A stretch of 64,000 nucleotides of DNA from Xaviernesmea oryzae (GTDB taxonomy: Bacteria > Pseudomonadota > Alphaproteobacteria > Rhizobiales > Rhizobiaceae): NCBI RefSeq assembly GCF_900109605.1, contig NZ_FOAM01000010.1, positions 1-64,000 of the forward strand, written 5' to 3'. Shown here piece after piece: positions 49,130 through 57,966 of this stretch. The position numbers were made by a program, and so were the translations under genes. Position 1 is the first letter of the stretch; each line of letters opens with the position of its first letter. The notes below the pieces were generated by a model, which was given only the letters and a program-made list of their open reading frames with translations, did not search any database and had not been told where the DNA came from.

Positions 49130-50050
49130 ATGGATCAGAAGGTCTATCCGCGCGATCTCGTCGGCTATGGCCGCCATATTCCGGATGCACGCTGGCCGGG
49201 CGGCGCGAAGATCGCCGTTCAGTTCGTCCTGAATTATGAGGAGGGCGGCGAAAGCTGCATTCTCGACGGTGATCCCGCTTCGGAACATCTCCTGTCGGAG
49301 ATTGTCGGCGCCGCCCCCTGGCCGGGCCAGCGCAATCTCAATATGGAATCGATCTACGAATATGGATCGCGTGCAGGCTTCTGGCGCTTGCACCGGCTGT
49401 TCACCGAGATGAACGTGCCCGTGACCGTCTACGGCGTGACGCTCGCCATGGCGCGAAATCCCGATGCCGTGGCCGCGATGAAGGAAGCAGGCTGGGAAAT
49501 CGCCTCCCACGGATATCGCTGGCATGAATACAAGGATTATCCGCTGCCGCTGGAACGCCAGCATATTCTCGATGCGGTGAGGCTCCATACGGAACTGACC
49601 GGCGAGCGGCCCTACGGGATGTATCAGGGCAAGCCTTCGACCAACACCTTGAAGCTCGTGATGGAGGAGGGCGGCTTTCTCTACTCCTCCGACAATTATT
49701 CCGACGACCTGCCTTTCTGGGTGCCCGGTCCCGAGGGCAAGCCCTTTCTGATCATTCCCTATACGCTCGACACCAACGACATGCGCTTTGCCACGCCGCA
49801 GGGTTTCAATGCCGGGGATCAGTTCTTCGCCTATCTCAAGGATGCCTTCGACGAGCTCTATCGCGAGGGACAGGAGGGCATGCCGAAGATGATGTCGGTC
49901 GGCCTTCATTGCCGTCTCGTCGGCCGGCCGGGCCGTATCGCCAGCCTGCGACGCTTCATCGATTATGTGCTGTCCCATCGCGATGTCTGGGTGCCCCGCC
50001 GTATCGAGATCGCCCGCCATTGGCACGCCCATCACCGGCCGGATTGGTAG
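49130..50050 (+). CDS. puuE: Allantoinase PuuE (polysaccharide-deacetylase fold)
   Basis: This 306-residue metal-free allantoinase converts allantoin to allantoate. It has the PuuE pattern: N-terminal YPRDLVGYGRHIPDARWPGGAKIAVQFVLNYEEGGE, then MESIYEYGSRAGFWRL, EIASHGYRWHEY, GMYQGKPSTNTLKL, LPFWVPG and GLHCRLVGRPGR. It is distinct from the cyclic amidohydrolase AllB. It starts the plus-strand ureide operon and is followed by uraD. Confidence 0.93.
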   Translation: MDQKVYPRDLVGYGRHIPDARWPGGAKIAVQFVLNYEEGGESCILDGDPASEHLLSEIVGAAPWPGQRNLNMESIYEYGSRAGFWRLHRLFTEMNVPVTVYGVTLAMARNPDAVAAMKEAGWEIASHGYRWHEYKDYPLPLERQHILDAVRLHTELTGERPYGMYQGKPSTNTLKLVMEEGGFLYSSDNYSDDLPFWVPGPEGKPFLIIPYTLDTNDMRFATPQGFNAGDQFFAYLKDAFDELYREGQEGMPKMMSVGLHCRLVGRPGRIASLRRFIDYVLSHRDVWVPRRIEIARHWHAHHRPDW

Positions 50051-50201
50051 GCGCCGGCGCCGGAACGGCTGGCCGCAGCGTGCATCCAACCCCATTGGCA
50101 CTCTGGGCTGGACGCAGCCGCTCATCTATGGATTGCCACGCGCGATACCAGAAGGCGGCGATGCCGGTTTTCGCGATCCGACCCGTATTTTGGAAGGACG
50201 T

Positions 50202-50687
50202 ATGGACAAGACCGCGTTTATTGCCCGCTTCGGCGGCATCTTCGAGCATTCCCCCTTCATCGCCGAGCGTGCGATTGATGCCCATCCAGATTTGTCGCTG
50301 ACGGCAGAGGCCGTGCATGGCGCCATGGTTGCCGCTTTCAGGGCGGCCTCGCATGCGGAGAAGCTCGGCGTGCTGCGCGCCCATCCCGATCTCGCAGGCC
50401 GTCTGGCAATCGCAGGCGACCTGACCGAAGACAGCAAGGCGGAGCAGGCCTCTGCCGGGCTCGACCGGCTGACGGCGGACGAGCATGCCCGCTTTACGGC
50501 GCTCAACGATGCCTATACGAGCCGCTTCGGCTTTCCCTTCATCATCGCGGTCAAGGGCTTGGGCAAGGACGATATCCTCGCCGCTTTCGAAGCCCGCATC
50601 GGCAACGATGCCGATACCGAATTTCAGACGGCGCTGGCCCAGGTGGAAAAGATCGCCCGCCTGAGGCTGACAGCCCTTTTGCCGTAA
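50202..50687 (+). CDS. uraD: OHCU decarboxylase
   Basis: This protein of about 161 residues decarboxylates 2-oxo-4-hydroxy-4-carboxy-5-ureidoimidazoline to S-allantoin. Family motifs are FGGIFEHSPFIAERA (catalytic His in EHS), LGVLRAHPDLAGRL, DRLTADEHARFTALNDAYTSRFGFPFI and ARIGNDADTEFQTALAQVEKIARLRL. I start at ATG 50202 (MDKTAFI); the open frame runs far upstream across puuE. It is the second gene of the operon, 151 bases after puuE. Confidence 0.93.
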   Translation: MDKTAFIARFGGIFEHSPFIAERAIDAHPDLSLTAEAVHGAMVAAFRAASHAEKLGVLRAHPDLAGRLAIAGDLTEDSKAEQASAGLDRLTADEHARFTALNDAYTSRFGFPFIIAVKGLGKDDILAAFEARIGNDADTEFQTALAQVEKIARLRLTALLP

Positions 50688-50697
50688 GGAGACGCCC

Positions 50698-51732
50698 ATG
50701 TTCGACACCACCCCGACCGCCCTGCCGGACTTCACCATCGGCGCCGTCAATCTCGCCTCCGCCCGGCTCGGCGCCACCGCGCTCTACTCGACCGACGAGT
50801 TCTTCGCGCCGCTCTCGCGCATGCTGGCGGACGAGCCGGCCAAGTTCCTGCCGGATGTCTATGACGACAATGGCAAGTGGATGGATGGCTGGGAAAGCCG
50901 GCGCAAGCGCGTGGCCGGTCATGATTGGGGCGTGATCAAGCTGGCCATGCCCGGCGTGATCCATGGCTTCGATGTCGACACTAGCCATTTCACCGGCAAT
51001 TATCCGCCCCATTGCGCCATCGAGGCGCTTTACCTCGAAGCCGGCGAGCCGACCGACGAGAGCCCCTGGGAGGAGATCCTGCCAAAGTCTCCGCTCGGCC
51101 CCGGCATCGGCGCGGCGGCGCATCATTTCTTCCCCATTGCGACGGGCGGCAAGGTCTATACCCATCTGCGCCTCCACATCTTCCCCGATGGCGGCATCGC
51201 CCGCCTGCGTGTCTACGGCACGGCTCATTTCGACTGGTCGAAGGTCGGCGCGGATGAGGAAGTGGATCTCGCCTATATCTACAATGGTGCCAAGTCGCTC
51301 GCCTGGTCCAACGCCCATTACGGCGTGCCGGACCAGATGCTCGGGCCGGGACGGGGCATCAATATGGGCGATGGCTGGGAAACGGCCCGTCGGCGCGGCC
51401 CCGGCCATGACTGGGCGATCATCCGCCTCGGCCATCCCGGCCTGATCCGTCGCGTCGTGGTCGATACCGCGCATTTCAAGGGCAACTTTCCGGACACGTG
51501 CCAGCTGCTCGGCGCCTATCTGCCCGGCCATGGCGACACCTTCAGTGAGGAAGACATCGCAGCCTCGGAAAACTGGACGCCGATCCTGCCGCGCCAGAAG
51601 CTGTCGATGGATCATATTCACGAATACGGCGCCGATGCCGTGGCCAATATCGGCCCGGTCACCCATGTGCGCTATGCCATGTTCCCCGATGGCGGCACCA
51701 GCCGGCTGCGGCTCTTCGGGGTCAAGGCCTGA
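50698..51732 (+). CDS. alc: Allantoicase
   Basis: This 344-residue hydrolase splits allantoate to ureidoglycolate and urea. It has the two repeated allantoicase beta-sandwich domains: WMDGWESRRKR..GHDWGVIKL...FDVDTSHFTGNYP and, in the second, DGWETARRRGPGHDWAIIRLG...VVDTAHFKGNFPD. Each ends with a HIFPDGGIARLRVYG or MFPDGGTSRLRLFG strand. It follows uraD by 10 bases, and its stop overlaps the allA start by 1 base (TGATG). Confidence 0.95.
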   Translation: MFDTTPTALPDFTIGAVNLASARLGATALYSTDEFFAPLSRMLADEPAKFLPDVYDDNGKWMDGWESRRKRVAGHDWGVIKLAMPGVIHGFDVDTSHFTGNYPPHCAIEALYLEAGEPTDESPWEEILPKSPLGPGIGAAAHHFFPIATGGKVYTHLRLHIFPDGGIARLRVYGTAHFDWSKVGADEEVDLAYIYNGAKSLAWSNAHYGVPDQMLGPGRGINMGDGWETARRRGPGHDWAIIRLGHPGLIRRVVVDTAHFKGNFPDTCQLLGAYLPGHGDTFSEEDIAASENWTPILPRQKLSMDHIHEYGADAVANIGPVTHVRYAMFPDGGTSRLRLFGVKA

Positions 51733-52226
51733 TGGCCGAGCAGCTGACGCCGGAACCCTTGACGCCAGAGGCCTTCGCGCCTTTCGGATCGGTGATCGAG
51801 GCCGATCCGGCGGCGATGCGGTTGATCAATGGCGGCAATACCGAGCGCTATCACGCGCTGGCCGAGGCGGAAGCTTACGGGGAGGGCGCGCGCACCATCC
51901 TCAACATCTTCCGCGGCAGCCCGCGCACCTTCCCTTATGCGGTCACCATGATGGAGCGCCACCCGCTCGGCTCGCAGAGCTTCTCGCCGCTGTCGGGTGG
52001 CGATTGGCTTGTGCTTGTCGCACCCGATGAGGCCGGCCGACCTGGCCGCCCGCGCGTCTTTCGCGCCCGCGGCGACCAGGGCGTGAACTACCGCGCCAAT
52101 GTCTGGCATCACCCGCTGATGACGGTCGGCAAGACCACGGATTTTCTCGTGGTCGACCGGGCAGGCGAAGGCAGCAATCTCGAAGAATTCTTTTACGACA
52201 TGCCCTTCCTCATCGCGGAGCCCTGA
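51732..52226 (+). CDS. allA: Ureidoglycolate lyase
   Basis: This 164-residue cupin-fold enzyme releases urea and glyoxylate from ureidoglycolate. It shows [66 protein letters not shown] and the C-terminal FFYDMPFLI. Translation is coupled to alc by the TGATG overlap. Confidence 0.93.
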   Translation: MAEQLTPEPLTPEAFAPFGSVIEADPAAMRLINGGNTERYHALAEAEAYGEGARTILNIFRGSPRTFPYAVTMMERHPLGSQSFSPLSGGDWLVLVAPDEAGRPGRPRVFRARGDQGVNYRANVWHHPLMTVGKTTDFLVVDRAGEGSNLEEFFYDMPFLIAEP

Positions 52227-52231
52227 CACGC

Positions 52232-52591
52232 ATGACCGGCCTCACCACCCATGTTCTCGACACAGCCCGTGGCCTGCCGGCCGAAGGTCTTGCCATCGAT
52301 CTCTACCGGATCGAGGGGGAAGCGCGCACGCTCATCAAGCGTGTCGTCACCAATCAGGACGGCCGCATCGATGGCGGGCCGATCCTGTCGTCCGGCGCGG
52401 ATTTCCTGGTCGGCACCTATGAGCTGGTCTTCCACGCCGGCGCCTATCTGCGTGCGCTCGGCACCGCCCTGCCCAAGCCCGCCTTTCTCGATATCATCCC
52501 CATTCGCTTCGGCATTGCCGACGAGACGGCGCATTACCATGTGCCGCTCTTGATCTCGCCCTATGGCTATTCGACCTATCGGGGGAGTTGA
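52232..52591 (+). CDS. uraH: 5-Hydroxyisourate hydrolase (transthyretin-like)
   Basis: This 119-residue enzyme hydrolyses 5-hydroxyisourate to OHCU, the step before UraD. It has the three HIUase signatures: [14 protein letters not shown] (N-terminal His), RIDGGPIL and the C-terminal YRGS. The [19 protein letters not shown] tail is diagnostic and separates it from animal transthyretin. There is no signal peptide, so it is cytoplasmic. It is the last gene of the ureide operon. Confidence 0.95.
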   Translation: MTGLTTHVLDTARGLPAEGLAIDLYRIEGEARTLIKRVVTNQDGRIDGGPILSSGADFLVGTYELVFHAGAYLRALGTALPKPAFLDIIPIRFGIADETAHYHVPLLISPYGYSTYRGS

Positions 52592-52669
52592 GATTGCTTG
52601 ACGTCGGCCGGCCTCAATCGCATCTTTGGCTGGGCGAGCCTGTTGCGCTCTCTGATGAAGGATGACGTC

Positions 52670-52930
52670 ATGCGCAGTGTCAGCGCCGTTTCCGCGCAGA
52701 ACGATCTCGATGATCTCCTCGACACCGTGGCCGATGGCGGTGAACCCGTGGAGATTGTGGGCGGAAGACATTCTGCTGTCCTGGTGGACAAGCGGGATTA
52801 TGACAGCTTGATGGAGACACTGCATCTCCTGTCGTCGCCTGCTAATGCCGAGCGCCTGCTGTCGGCCGCTGCCGATGTGTCTCAGGGGCGCAATCTGATC
52901 CAGGCCGAGCTGCGAACGACCAAGGAATAA
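52670..52930 (+). CDS. yefM: YefM-type antitoxin
   Basis: This 86-residue Phd/YefM antitoxin has MRSVSAVSAQNDLDDLLDTVADGGEPVEIVG, which would bind the operator DNA as a dimer, followed by SAVLVDKRDYDSLMETLHLLSS and a flexible toxin-wrapping tail. I choose ATG 52670 because GAAGGA lies 7 bases upstream; an ATG at 52655 is less well placed. The stop is 4 bases before the YoeB gene. The pair would be autoregulated from the 78-base gap after uraH. Confidence 0.9.
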   Translation: MRSVSAVSAQNDLDDLLDTVADGGEPVEIVGGRHSAVLVDKRDYDSLMETLHLLSSPANAERLLSAAADVSQGRNLIQAELRTTKE

Positions 52931-52934
52931 TGCG

Positions 52935-53201
52935 GTGCTTCTCGTCTGGCATCGAAATGCCTGGGAAGATTATCTTTACTGGCAGGAGCATGACCGAACG
53001 CTGCAGGAGCGGGTCAACGACCTCATCAAGGATATTCTCCGACATCCTTTTCAGGGCATCGGGAAGCCCGAGCCACTACGCCAAAACCTCAAAGGCTATT
53101 GGTCCCGCCGCATCTCAGGCGAACACCGGCTGATCTATACCGTAACAGGTACTGGGGATCAGCAGGCCGTGACGATCATCCAATGCCGATTCCATTATTG
53201 A
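52935..53201 (+). CDS. yoeB: YoeB-type mRNA interferase toxin
   Basis: This 88-residue RelE-fold toxin cuts mRNA at the ribosomal A-site. It matches YoeB along its length: WEDYLYWQEHDRTLQERVNDLIKDI, KPEPLRQNLKGYWSRRI, EHRLIY and CRFHY. The catalytic acid E46, R65 and the terminal H87 are present. Translation starts with GTG at 52935, four bases after the antitoxin stop, so it should be coupled to and weaker than the antitoxin. It sits 8 bases from the convergent guaD end. Confidence 0.95.
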   Translation: MLLVWHRNAWEDYLYWQEHDRTLQERVNDLIKDILRHPFQGIGKPEPLRQNLKGYWSRRISGEHRLIYTVTGTGDQQAVTIIQCRFHY

Positions 53202-53208
53202 GAGAGCA

Positions 53209-54528
53209 TCAAGCTGCCACCAGCCCCGCCTTCGCCGGCTTACCCGCCACATAGGTCTCCGCGACCGCCCGGTCGTCGCCCATGGTCTGCAACAGGAACA
53301 GCTCGTCGGCGAGCGAGCGGATGACCTCCGCCTTCAGCGCCATGGCCGGCGTGGCGGCGACGTTGAGAACCACGAGATCGGCATCGCTGCCGGGCGCCAG
53401 CGTGCCGATGCGGTCTTCCAGGCTGAGGGCTTCGGCATTGCCGAGCGTCATACGGTAGAAGCTTTCGAAAGGGTTCAGCCGCTGGCCGAGGATCTGCTGG
53501 ATCTTATAGGCCTCATCCATCGTGCGCAGCATGGAATAGCTGGAGCCGCCGCCAATATCGGTCGCGACGGAAACGCGCACCGGTTTTGCCCGGCCGGTCA
53601 GCTGTTTCAGCGGGAAGAGACCGGAGCCGAGGAACAGGTTCGAGGTCGGGCAATGCACCGCCACCGAACCCGTCTCGCTCATTGCGTCCATCTCCCGCTC
53701 CGACAAATGGATGCAGTGGCCGAAGAGCGTCTTGGGGCCGAGCAGGCCGTAGCGGGCGTAGACGTCGGTATAGTCGATCGCGTCCGGATAGAGCGAGGCG
53801 GTGAAGCTGATCTCGTCGCGGTTCTCCGACAGATGCGTCTGGATATGCAGATCGGGAAATTCGCGGGCGAGCGCTTGCGCCGCCGACATCTGCTCCGGCG
53901 TCGAGGTGATGGCGAAGCGCGGGGTGATGGCCACATGGTTGCGGCCCTTGCCGTGCCACTGTTCGATGACCGCGCGGGTCTCGTCATAGCCCATTTCGGG
54001 CGTATCGAGCAGGCCTTGCGGCGCATTGCGGTCCATCATCACCTTGCCGGCGACCATGCGCATGTCGCGCTTCAGCGCCTCGGCGAAGAAGGCGTCGGCG
54101 GAGGCTTTGTGGACCGAGCAATAGGCTACCGCGGTCGTCGTGCCATGGCGCACCATCTCATCGAAGAAATGCGTGGCGATGCGCTGGGCATGCGTGCTTT
54201 CGACGAAGCGGCATTCCTCGGGGAAGGTGTAGGTGTTCAACCATTCCAGGAGATTGGCGGCATAGGAGCCGATCACCTGCATCTGCGGAAAATGCAGATG
54301 CGTGTCGATGAAGCCCGGCAGGATCAGATGCGGCCGGTGGTCGATCTCGATGGCCTCGCGCGCGCCCAGATCGGCGCGAACCCGCTCATAGGCGCCGCTG
54401 GCGACGGTCAGCCCGTTTTCGATCAGCACCGCGCCGTCGCTCTCATAGGTGAAGGCGGTGGTGTCGGTCAGATCGTCGGGCAGGCGGGTGAAGGACAGCG
54501 TGCGGCCACGCAACAGGGTCAAGGTCAT
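53209..54528 (-). CDS. guaD: Guanine deaminase
   Basis: This 439-residue amidohydrolase deaminates guanine to xanthine. It has the metal-binding motif PGFIDTHLHFPQ near residue 75, then MVRHGTTTAVAYCSVH, VAITPRFAITSTPEQM, IQTHLSENRDE, TLFGHCIHLS and CPTSNLFLGSGLFPL, all typical of GuaD. The stop of puuD and this start are 2 bases apart, so the two are one operon. It feeds XdhABC. Confidence 0.93.
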   Translation of the reverse strand: MTLTLLRGRTLSFTRLPDDLTDTTAFTYESDGAVLIENGLTVASGAYERVRADLGAREAIEIDHRPHLILPGFIDTHLHFPQMQVIGSYAANLLEWLNTYTFPEECRFVESTHAQRIATHFFDEMVRHGTTTAVAYCSVHKASADAFFAEALKRDMRMVAGKVMMDRNAPQGLLDTPEMGYDETRAVIEQWHGKGRNHVAITPRFAITSTPEQMSAAQALAREFPDLHIQTHLSENRDEISFTASLYPDAIDYTDVYARYGLLGPKTLFGHCIHLSEREMDAMSETGSVAVHCPTSNLFLGSGLFPLKQLTGRAKPVRVSVATDIGGGSSYSMLRTMDEAYKIQQILGQRLNPFESFYRMTLGNAEALSLEDRIGTLAPGSDADLVVLNVAATPAMALKAEVIRSLADELFLLQTMGDDRAVAETYVAGKPAKAGLVAA

Positions 54529-54530
54529 GG

Positions 54531-55763
54531 TCAGCGGGTCCTGGCGGCGCTTTCGAACCAGGCGGTCAGAAGCGCGCGTTCCTTTTCGGTCATGTCGGTG
54601 AGGTTGCCGGGCGGCATGGCATGCGCGCGGCCGGCCTGGAGATAGATCTCGCGCGCATGGGCGGCGATCTCGGCGTCGGTGTCGAAGCGCACATTCTTCG
54701 GCGGACGGGCGAGGCCTTCATAAACGGGTTCGGCCGCGTGGCACATGGAGCAGCGCGTGGAAATCGTTTCTTTCACGGCCGGGAAATGTGCATTCTCGGC
54801 GAAGCGCTGGAAAGCCGGCGCGACCGCCTCGGCCGCTCCCTCGGGCGCGCTCGCGCGCGGCACGGTCGACAGCCACATGATCACGATGAACAGGATCAGC
54901 GTCACCAGCCAGGTCCAGGTCGGCCGCCCCTTGCGGGCATGGGTGGTGTTGAACCAATGGCGGATGGTCACGCCCATCAGGAAGACGAGGGCTGCAATCA
55001 CCCAATTATAGGCCGTGGCGAAGGCCAGCGGATAGTGGTTCGACAGCATGAAGAAGATGACGGGCAGCGTCAGATAATTGTTGTGCAGCGAGCGCTGCTT
55101 GGCGATCTGCCCATATTTTGGGTCCGGCATGCGCCCGGCGATCAGGTCCGCCACGACGATGCGCTGGTTCGGCATGATGATGAAGAAGACATTGGCCGAC
55201 ATGATCGTGGCGGTAAAGGCGCCCAGATGCAGGAAGGCGGCGCGGCCGGTGAAGATCTGCGTATAGCCCCAGGCCATGGCGACCAGCACGACATAGAGCA
55301 GGCCCATCAGCGCCCAGGTGTTCTTGCCGAGCGGCGATTTGCACAGAAGATCGTAGCAGATCCAGCCGATGGAGAGCGAGGCGAGCGACAGCAGAATGGC
55401 GACGGGCGCGGAAATGTCGAGCACGTGCCGGTCGATCAGGAAGAGATCGGCCCCGCCATAATAGACCAGACAAAGCATGGCGAAGCCGGACAGCCAGGTG
55501 GCGTAGCTTTCCCATTTGAACCAGGTGAGGTGCTCAGGCATGGAGGCCGGCGCCACCAGATATTTCTGGATGTGATAGAAGCCGCCGCCATGCACCTGCC
55601 ATTCCTCGCCATAGGCGCCGGGCGGCAGATGGGGGCGCTTCACCAAGCCAAGGTCGAGCGCGATGAAATAGAAGGACGAGCCGATCCAGGCGATCGCGGT
55701 CACCACGTGCAGCCAGCGCACGGCAAAGGTCAACCATTCCCACGCGATCGCATATTCATACAT
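54531..55763 (-). CDS. puuD: Membrane urate hydroxylase PuuD with C-terminal cytochrome c
   Basis: This 410-residue protein matches the PuuD family, which oxidises urate to 5-hydroxyisourate. The first about 300 residues have roughly eight membrane segments (DUF989: WLTFAVRWLHVVTAIAWIGSSFYFIALD, NVFFIIMPNQRIVVADL). The C-terminal about 85 residues are a cytochrome c domain with a haem motif CSMCH near residue 337 and a distal methionine region (HAMPPGNLTDMTEKER). The haem tail probably passes electrons to the respiratory chain. The start is at 55763; the 265-base gap before the LysE gene holds the promoter. Confidence 0.93.
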   Translation of the reverse strand: MYEYAIAWEWLTFAVRWLHVVTAIAWIGSSFYFIALDLGLVKRPHLPPGAYGEEWQVHGGGFYHIQKYLVAPASMPEHLTWFKWESYATWLSGFAMLCLVYYGGADLFLIDRHVLDISAPVAILLSLASLSIGWICYDLLCKSPLGKNTWALMGLLYVVLVAMAWGYTQIFTGRAAFLHLGAFTATIMSANVFFIIMPNQRIVVADLIAGRMPDPKYGQIAKQRSLHNNYLTLPVIFFMLSNHYPLAFATAYNWVIAALVFLMGVTIRHWFNTTHARKGRPTWTWLVTLILFIVIMWLSTVPRASAPEGAAEAVAPAFQRFAENAHFPAVKETISTRCSMCHAAEPVYEGLARPPKNVRFDTDAEIAAHAREIYLQAGRAHAMPPGNLTDMTEKERALLTAWFESAARTR

Positions 55764-56028
55764 CGAGCACCCCTGACATCATTTGCCCCATCGGTCATCT
55801 TGCAGAAAAGCGCCTGAGGGGGAAAGGGCCGTGTTCGACTTAAATGTGGACGTTTGACGCGCAGGCCCGGCTCTTCGCGGCCTTTTGCCTTCCGCTTGCA
55901 GTTGCCGCCTGCTTCGCCCATTCTGCCCGTGCTGCTGAGCCGCCGTCTTCAGCTTGGTTTTGCGGATGGGGGCCCGGCGTTTCCGTCAGCAAGATCTTCG
56001 CCTTGCCCGCCTGAAGGATTGAACTTCT

Positions 56029-56661
56029 ATGCCGCCTCTCGACCATCTGCTGGCATTCCTGGTGACGACGGCGCTGTTCGCCTTTCTTCCCGGGCCTGCC
56101 ATGCTCTATGCCGCAGCGCGCACGGTTGTAGGCGGTAAAAAGGCCGGGTTGAACGCGGTGCTGGGCATCCATCTCGGCGCCTATGCTCATATCGCGGCTG
56201 CGGCTGCCGGGCTGTCGGCGCTGTTTCATGCCGTGCCGATCGCTTATGCAGCCGTGAAACTGGCCGGCGCTGCCTATCTCATCTGGCTGGGCATCGCCTT
56301 GTTCCGCGCCAAGGATGAGGAGGGCGCAGCCGGGCAGCCGCAGCGCGTGGCATCCGCCCGCAAGGCCTTTGCGCAGAGCGTGATGGTCGAATTGCTCAAT
56401 CCGAAGACGGCGATCTTCTTCCTTGCCTTCCTGCCGCAATTCGTCGATGCCTCCGCCGCCTTCCCGCTCTGGCTGCAGTTTCTGTTGCTCGGCCTCCTCG
56501 TCAATTTGATCTTCACCCTGGCCGATCTCGTCGGCGTGCTTCTGGCCGGACTGATCCTCAAAGGTCTTCAGCGGTCAACAAGGGCGAAGCTCTGGATGCG
56601 AAAGGCCGGGGGCACGATCCTGGTCGGCCTAGGCCTGCATCTGGCATTCCAGAAAGCGTAA
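56029..56661 (+). CDS. LysE-family amino-acid/metabolite exporter
   Basis: This 210-residue inner-membrane protein of the LysE/RhtB family has six hydrophobic segments. Motifs are LPGPAMLYAAARTVVGGKKAGLNAVLGIHLG, AGAAYLIWLGIALFR, VMVELLNPKTAIFFLAFLPQFV and a C-terminal LQRSTRAKLWMRKAGGTILVGLG. It is between puuD and a LysR gene of the opposite strand. The substrate is unknown, probably an amino acid or an analogue. Confidence 0.9.
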   Translation: MPPLDHLLAFLVTTALFAFLPGPAMLYAAARTVVGGKKAGLNAVLGIHLGAYAHIAAAAAGLSALFHAVPIAYAAVKLAGAAYLIWLGIALFRAKDEEGAAGQPQRVASARKAFAQSVMVELLNPKTAIFFLAFLPQFVDASAAFPLWLQFLLLGLLVNLIFTLADLVGVLLAGLILKGLQRSTRAKLWMRKAGGTILVGLGLHLAFQKA

Positions 56662-56714
56662 ACCTGCACTCTCTCAAGGCGCGGTGCGTCAATGCTCGCG
56701 TGGTCGGCCGGCTC

Positions 56715-57632
56715 TTAGCCCGGCATGGCCGTGTCGACTGAATCCTCCGCCGCCATTTCCGCCAGGATCCAGTCGCGAAAGGCCTTGATCTTCTGCTGAT
56801 GCCGTCGGCGCTCGGGATAGACGAGCCAATAGTCGCGCCCATCATTGCACATCAGTTCGAAGGGCTGGATCAGGCGGCCACGTGCGATGTCGTTGCGATA
56901 ATGGGCGGGGTTGATGATGGCCACGCCCTGGCCGGCGAGGGCCGCACCGGCATCGAGCGACTGAATGCCGAAATCGTTTTTCGGCCGCAGCGCCAGTTCC
57001 CCAGGGTCGACGCCGGCGGCGGTAAACCAAAGCCGCCACCAGATATCCGTCGGGCTGATGATCGGCAGTTTGAGAAGATCGGCGGGGTTCTTCACGCCGC
57101 CGATGCTCTCGGCCAAAGCGGGGCTTAGAACCGGTGCGAAATCGAGTCGCATCAGGAAATGCGCGCATAGTCCCGGCCAATCGCCCCGGCCCCAGCGAAT
57201 CGCGATATCGCCAGGTGTTCGGTCGAAATCGATGGTCTCGCCTGCCGCCTTCAACCGCACCGCAATCGATGGCTGCAGCATGTGGAAGCGGCCGAGATGA
57301 AAGGTCAGCCATTGCTGGGCAAAGGTCGGCGGCGAATGAATGAGCAGGATCTCCTCGGTCGGCGCGCGCGCGGCCGCCAAGGCCTCGCCCAGAAGATCCA
57401 GGCCTTGTACGATCTTCGGCAGCATGCGCTCGGCTGCATCCGTCAGCGCGATCTGGCGCGGCCTGCGCAAAAACAGGGGCTCGCCCAGATGGTCCTCCAG
57501 AAGCTTGATCTGGTAGCTCACCGCCGTCTGCGTCAGCCCCAACTCCTCGCCGGCGCGGGTGAAGCTCTGCAGCCGTGCCACGGCTTCGAAGACGCGCAAT
57601 GCATGCAGGGGAACCTGGCGGGATATCTTCAT
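56715..57632 (-). CDS. LysR-family regulator, GcvA-like
   Basis: This 305-residue regulator begins MKISRQVPLHALRVFEAVAR, with helix-turn-helix SFTRAGEELGLTQTAVSYQIKLLEDHLG and the GcvA-type effector domain (TPGDIAIRWGRGDWPGLCAHFL). It converges on the LysE gene and is divergent from the DUF1127 gene. Rhizobial GcvA-like regulators often control a neighbour, so the LysE exporter or the xdh genes are candidate targets. The start at 57632 matches the family length. Confidence 0.9.
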   Translation of the reverse strand: MKISRQVPLHALRVFEAVARLQSFTRAGEELGLTQTAVSYQIKLLEDHLGEPLFLRRPRQIALTDAAERMLPKIVQGLDLLGEALAAARAPTEEILLIHSPPTFAQQWLTFHLGRFHMLQPSIAVRLKAAGETIDFDRTPGDIAIRWGRGDWPGLCAHFLMRLDFAPVLSPALAESIGGVKNPADLLKLPIISPTDIWWRLWFTAAGVDPGELALRPKNDFGIQSLDAGAALAGQGVAIINPAHYRNDIARGRLIQPFELMCNDGRDYWLVYPERRRHQQKIKAFRDWILAEMAAEDSVDTAMPG

Positions 57633-57731
57633 GGATCAGTGCTCCTGATGGCAAGGTGAAGAGATTGCATTGGATTCCCAGTCTGTCCAGCGGGAAGCTG
57701 AAAGCAGTTTTCCTGATGTTGGATCTCGACG

Positions 57732-57947
57732 ATGACCTCCCTTGCAAAAGATCTCGCAGTGCCTTTCGCACCCGGCAGGTCCTCCCAGCTTGCCGCCTTT
57801 TTGAAATGGATCTGCATCCGCATGGCCCGTAGCAACCACAGGCTGGAGCTTGAACACGTGCCTGACCACGTGAAGCGCGATATCGGCATTCTCGATGGTC
57901 GGGAGCCGAAGCGGGACGATCCCAGCGTCTGGCCGGTGTGGCGGTGA
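57732..57947 (+). CDS. DUF1127 small basic protein
   Basis: This 71-residue protein has a C-terminal DUF1127 core (MARSNHRLELEHVPDHVKRDIGILDGRE) preceded by a short helical extension (SSQLAAFLKWICIRM). Small arginine-rich DUF1127 proteins are common in rhizobia, and some bind RNA or affect phosphate and carbon metabolism. It lies between the divergent LysR gene and the convergent xdhC end. Confidence 0.8.
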   Translation: MTSLAKDLAVPFAPGRSSQLAAFLKWICIRMARSNHRLELEHVPDHVKRDIGILDGREPKRDDPSVWPVWR

Positions 57948-57966
57948 GCTTGGATACGAATGCTTG

